The position numbers and the translations under genes are program-made. From contig CP137668.1 in assembly GCA_037976565.1 (NCBI GenBank), forward strand, positions 2,190,261-2,254,260: DNA of 64,000 bases, given 5' to 3'. The notes beneath the pieces were generated by a model. That model was not told the origin of the DNA and searched no databases. It saw only the letters and a program-made list of their open reading frames with translations. The DNA comes from Mesocentrotus franciscanus. Lineage: Eukaryota; Echinodermata; Echinoidea; Camarodonta; Strongylocentrotidae. This document shows, piece after piece, positions 61,501 to 64,000 of the stretch (position 1 is the first letter of the stretch; each line of letters opens with the position of its first letter).

Positions 61501-64000
61501 TCAACTAGGGAGTGACTTCCACTTGTCCTCTCTCTCTATCTTTTCCACTTTTATCTCTCTCTTTCTATCTCCCTCCTATATCAAGTTCTCTTCCTCTCAA
61601 CTATTTCTTTGTTTTGTGCAAAATATTTTATTCATGTCTAAATCCGGGAAAAAAAATCTCGCGATTGAGATTTCATTTATGCAAACAACAAATTATTATT
61701 TGCAACTCAGAGTTCATTTGAAATGCATGGTGCATTAATTTAAAGATCAAAATAAAATATTGATTTTCTATAATAAAAGCAAAAACTATGATTTGTTCAG
61801 CAGTAAGAGAGATAGAAAGAGAGAGAGAGAGAGAGAGAAAGGGGGAGTATTTCATATGAACTTCCAAAGGGTTCAATTAAAAACAACAAACAAACAAAGG
61901 GGATATTCATGTATTACAGTAAAAAAAGTGTTTAGAGAAAGTAATTGTATCAAAAATAATGATGATTGTATGGAAAGGGTCACATATTTACATGCTAAAT
62001 GAGTCATTTTTAATTCTAATTCGAAATATTTTCGATTATTATGATCGTTTTTAAAATAAATATTATGGGAAAAGTGGGAGGGGCACTCACCCCTCCCCGT
62101 TCCTCCCCATATTTTCTTTCCTCTCTTCTCCCCCTACCCTGTCTCTTTCTATTACTTTCTGTTTATCACTCTCTTTCCTCTCCTCTTCATCTTTCTTCCT
62201 CTTCCATTCCATCTATCTCGAGGCATATGACCCCACTTTCTTCCGAGGAGACATCACATCCCCTCCAGGTCGTAACACTAATCCACTTAACGCCTTCTCA
62301 TTGCTATTCTGCCTTAATACCATTGCATCATATTAAAACGATTGATTCAACATTGCCGCCTCTGTGCGCCAAACTCAAAATATAAATGTATTATGAAGCA
62401 CCCATTCGAAAAATATTGCTCGTGTCATCGAAGCGATTGGTGGCAGTGGGCGCACCGGTTGATCTGCCCGAGGGGTTACGCTCACACTGTCGATGAAACA
62501 CAGCTAGTACCCTGTGTCCCATGAGATGACATGTAATCATATTAAACGATGTTTTCTCTTTCTTACATCGTTTTATTATTAGCGAGATTATATCACTTTC
62601 AAATTATTTTCATGGGGAGTGAAAAAGGAAGAGAGCTCAAATTTCGTAATTGAGGAGATAACGTGTCTCCGAACTTCTCGCACTCTCTTTTAAAGCTGAA
62701 ATCAGTTTTTTGTAAGTTTACTGCAAATTCCTTAACAGTCCTCCCTCGGTGGAAGCATCCATGATTGTACAATGTCATGAATAATTTACAATATATATTC
62801 TTATTTCACCCTAAAAATCCTGATTATCTACCTATAGCTCGTTTCTGGATTTTAGAAATTAAACTGTTATTCATGTTATATGTTTTAAAATTCTTTTAGT
62901 TAGCAAATATTCGTCAAAAATAACAAAATAAGCATTATAATCATGGAAGACTAGATGTGTTAAACATTTGCGATTCCTACGATATGAGATCCTCTTCACA
63001 AACATATTTGATTTTTAACTGGAGAAGTTATGCAATTAAGTACAACATATTCACTTAAAGCATGCAGAGGAATGAAGAAACAAATACAAGAATTGATTTG
63101 TGGAAAGTATCAGATGAATTATTCAAGTGCATCAGCAAGATTAAATCGCACATTACAGTCGATATAATTATAAGTGTTATTTTTACTGCAATATTGGAAC
63201 TGTATCTCTTCGCTCTTTGCTCTTTTCCTCTCTCCTTTTCTCTCTTTCTTTTCTTCCTCTCGTTCTTTCTCTCTCTTCCCCTATTTCAATCTACAGTAGA
63301 TGTGGGGTTTTCTCCTTTATCTGGTAATGCTCTGCGAGATGATGACTCTCATTAGCGTCATTCTCTGCTCAATCCTAATTGGTTTTTAAAGTGGAAAAAG
63401 AAAGAAACAAAGAAATAAACAAAAAAATGAGAACAAAATAGAACAAAACAAAACAACGGCAACAAATAAACAAACGAATGACAATATCGATGTGTATGGC
63501 GTGTTGGTAATTACTTTAAGGGCACATCCCTCTGATTTGTTCTGGAGTGAATCTTTCTAATTGGTGTCTAGTATTATATACCCTTATTTGTTTAAAATAT
63601 CTATACTCTCTTAATATAATCAATCTCGCTTTTCATCAGATTATGTCTGTGATTCCATTTATGGACATTATTTTTGATAGGGAAAAGTACGGCACAGGTT
63701 TCTGGTGGGTCAGAATTTGGGGAGGGCATTTTACCTTTGCGTACTTTGGGAATGCCACAAAAACTATGCTTTAATTTACAAAATCTGTCAATGCCTATGA
63801 GTTATAAAATATTTGGAGAGAGAGAGAGAGAGTACGACAGACCTTACTGAAATAGTAGAGATATTACAAAATTGAAAGGTAAACAGCTGAGCAAAACTTA
63901 GGATGGCAACGTAAGAAATGGACCAACCCCAAAGCTCGAAGGTGAAAGTAAGATGAGGTGATGGATGAGGGGTCGAAAGCGATCGGGTGCATAAAAGATG
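58538..64000. other. Upstream of the visible PRDM14 exons; no gene identified
   Basis: The missing PRDM14 first coding exon should lie on the minus strand at 58538 or beyond and must end two bases into a codon, but no convincing candidate was found. Otherwise AT-rich with CT/GA runs at about 61525-61600, 61805-61845, 62090-62220, 63210-63290 and 63817-63832. Confidence 0.45.
59935..60055 (+). repeat. (TCC)n/(TTC)n then (ATC)n microsatellite
   Basis: About 65 bp of tcc/ttc triplets followed by catcat/accatc triplets. The poly-Leu/poly-His frame is an artefact. Confidence 0.95.

Noticed and set aside
1..64000. tRNA, rRNA, CRISPR or prokaryotic operon features
   Set aside because: No convincing tRNA A/B-box pairs or rRNA core seen by eye, and the intron-rich organisation is eukaryotic.

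Overview
This is eukaryotic nuclear DNA, AT-rich and dense in short inverted-repeat elements and GA/CT microsatellites. Genes are split by many GT-AG introns. The gene families (PRDM14 with a PR domain and its zinc fingers; a somatomedin-B adhesion-type GPCR; an animal bifunctional pseudouridine glycosidase/kinase) and the palindromic repeats point to a marine deuterostome. My best guess is an echinoderm, probably a sea urchin. That assignment is inference; no database search was possible.

Layout. 1-3.2 kb: two palindromic elements with shared ends, one inserted with an 8-bp target duplication into an older dispersed repeat. 3.24-14.37 kb (+): a 16-exon gene whose exons join in phase into a 742-residue PsuG-type glycosidase fused to a PfkB-type kinase. 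Its last coding exon is followed by two more copies of a 165-bp unit and then by decayed copies. 14.4-20.3 kb: 3' sequence, a TTAA-flanked element and a second copy of the dispersed repeat. 20.35-22.18 kb (+): a two-exon gene for a 306-aa basic protein with a C-terminal coiled coil, not recognised. 22.2-29.9 kb: non-coding, with several palindromic elements including a 1.4-kb fold-back cluster. 29.88-34.95 kb (+): a three-exon, about 1086-aa somatomedin-B/7TM receptor carrying one apparent one-base deletion. 35-44.6 kb: non-coding, with a tandem pair of inverted-repeat transposons, one hosting a nested element, plus microsatellites. 44.66-58.54 kb (-): PRDM14, eight coding exons visible, 5' end not found, also with one apparent one-base deletion, inside a homopolymer. 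58.5-64 kb: no gene identified.

The four genes have no evident functional link: RNA-nucleoside catabolism, an unknown probably nuclear protein, a cell-surface receptor and a germline/pluripotency-type transcription regulator. The main novelty is structural: duplication of a coding exon end with its stop codon, nested and tandem palindromic transposons with readable target duplications, and a repeat family lying just upstream of two separate genes.
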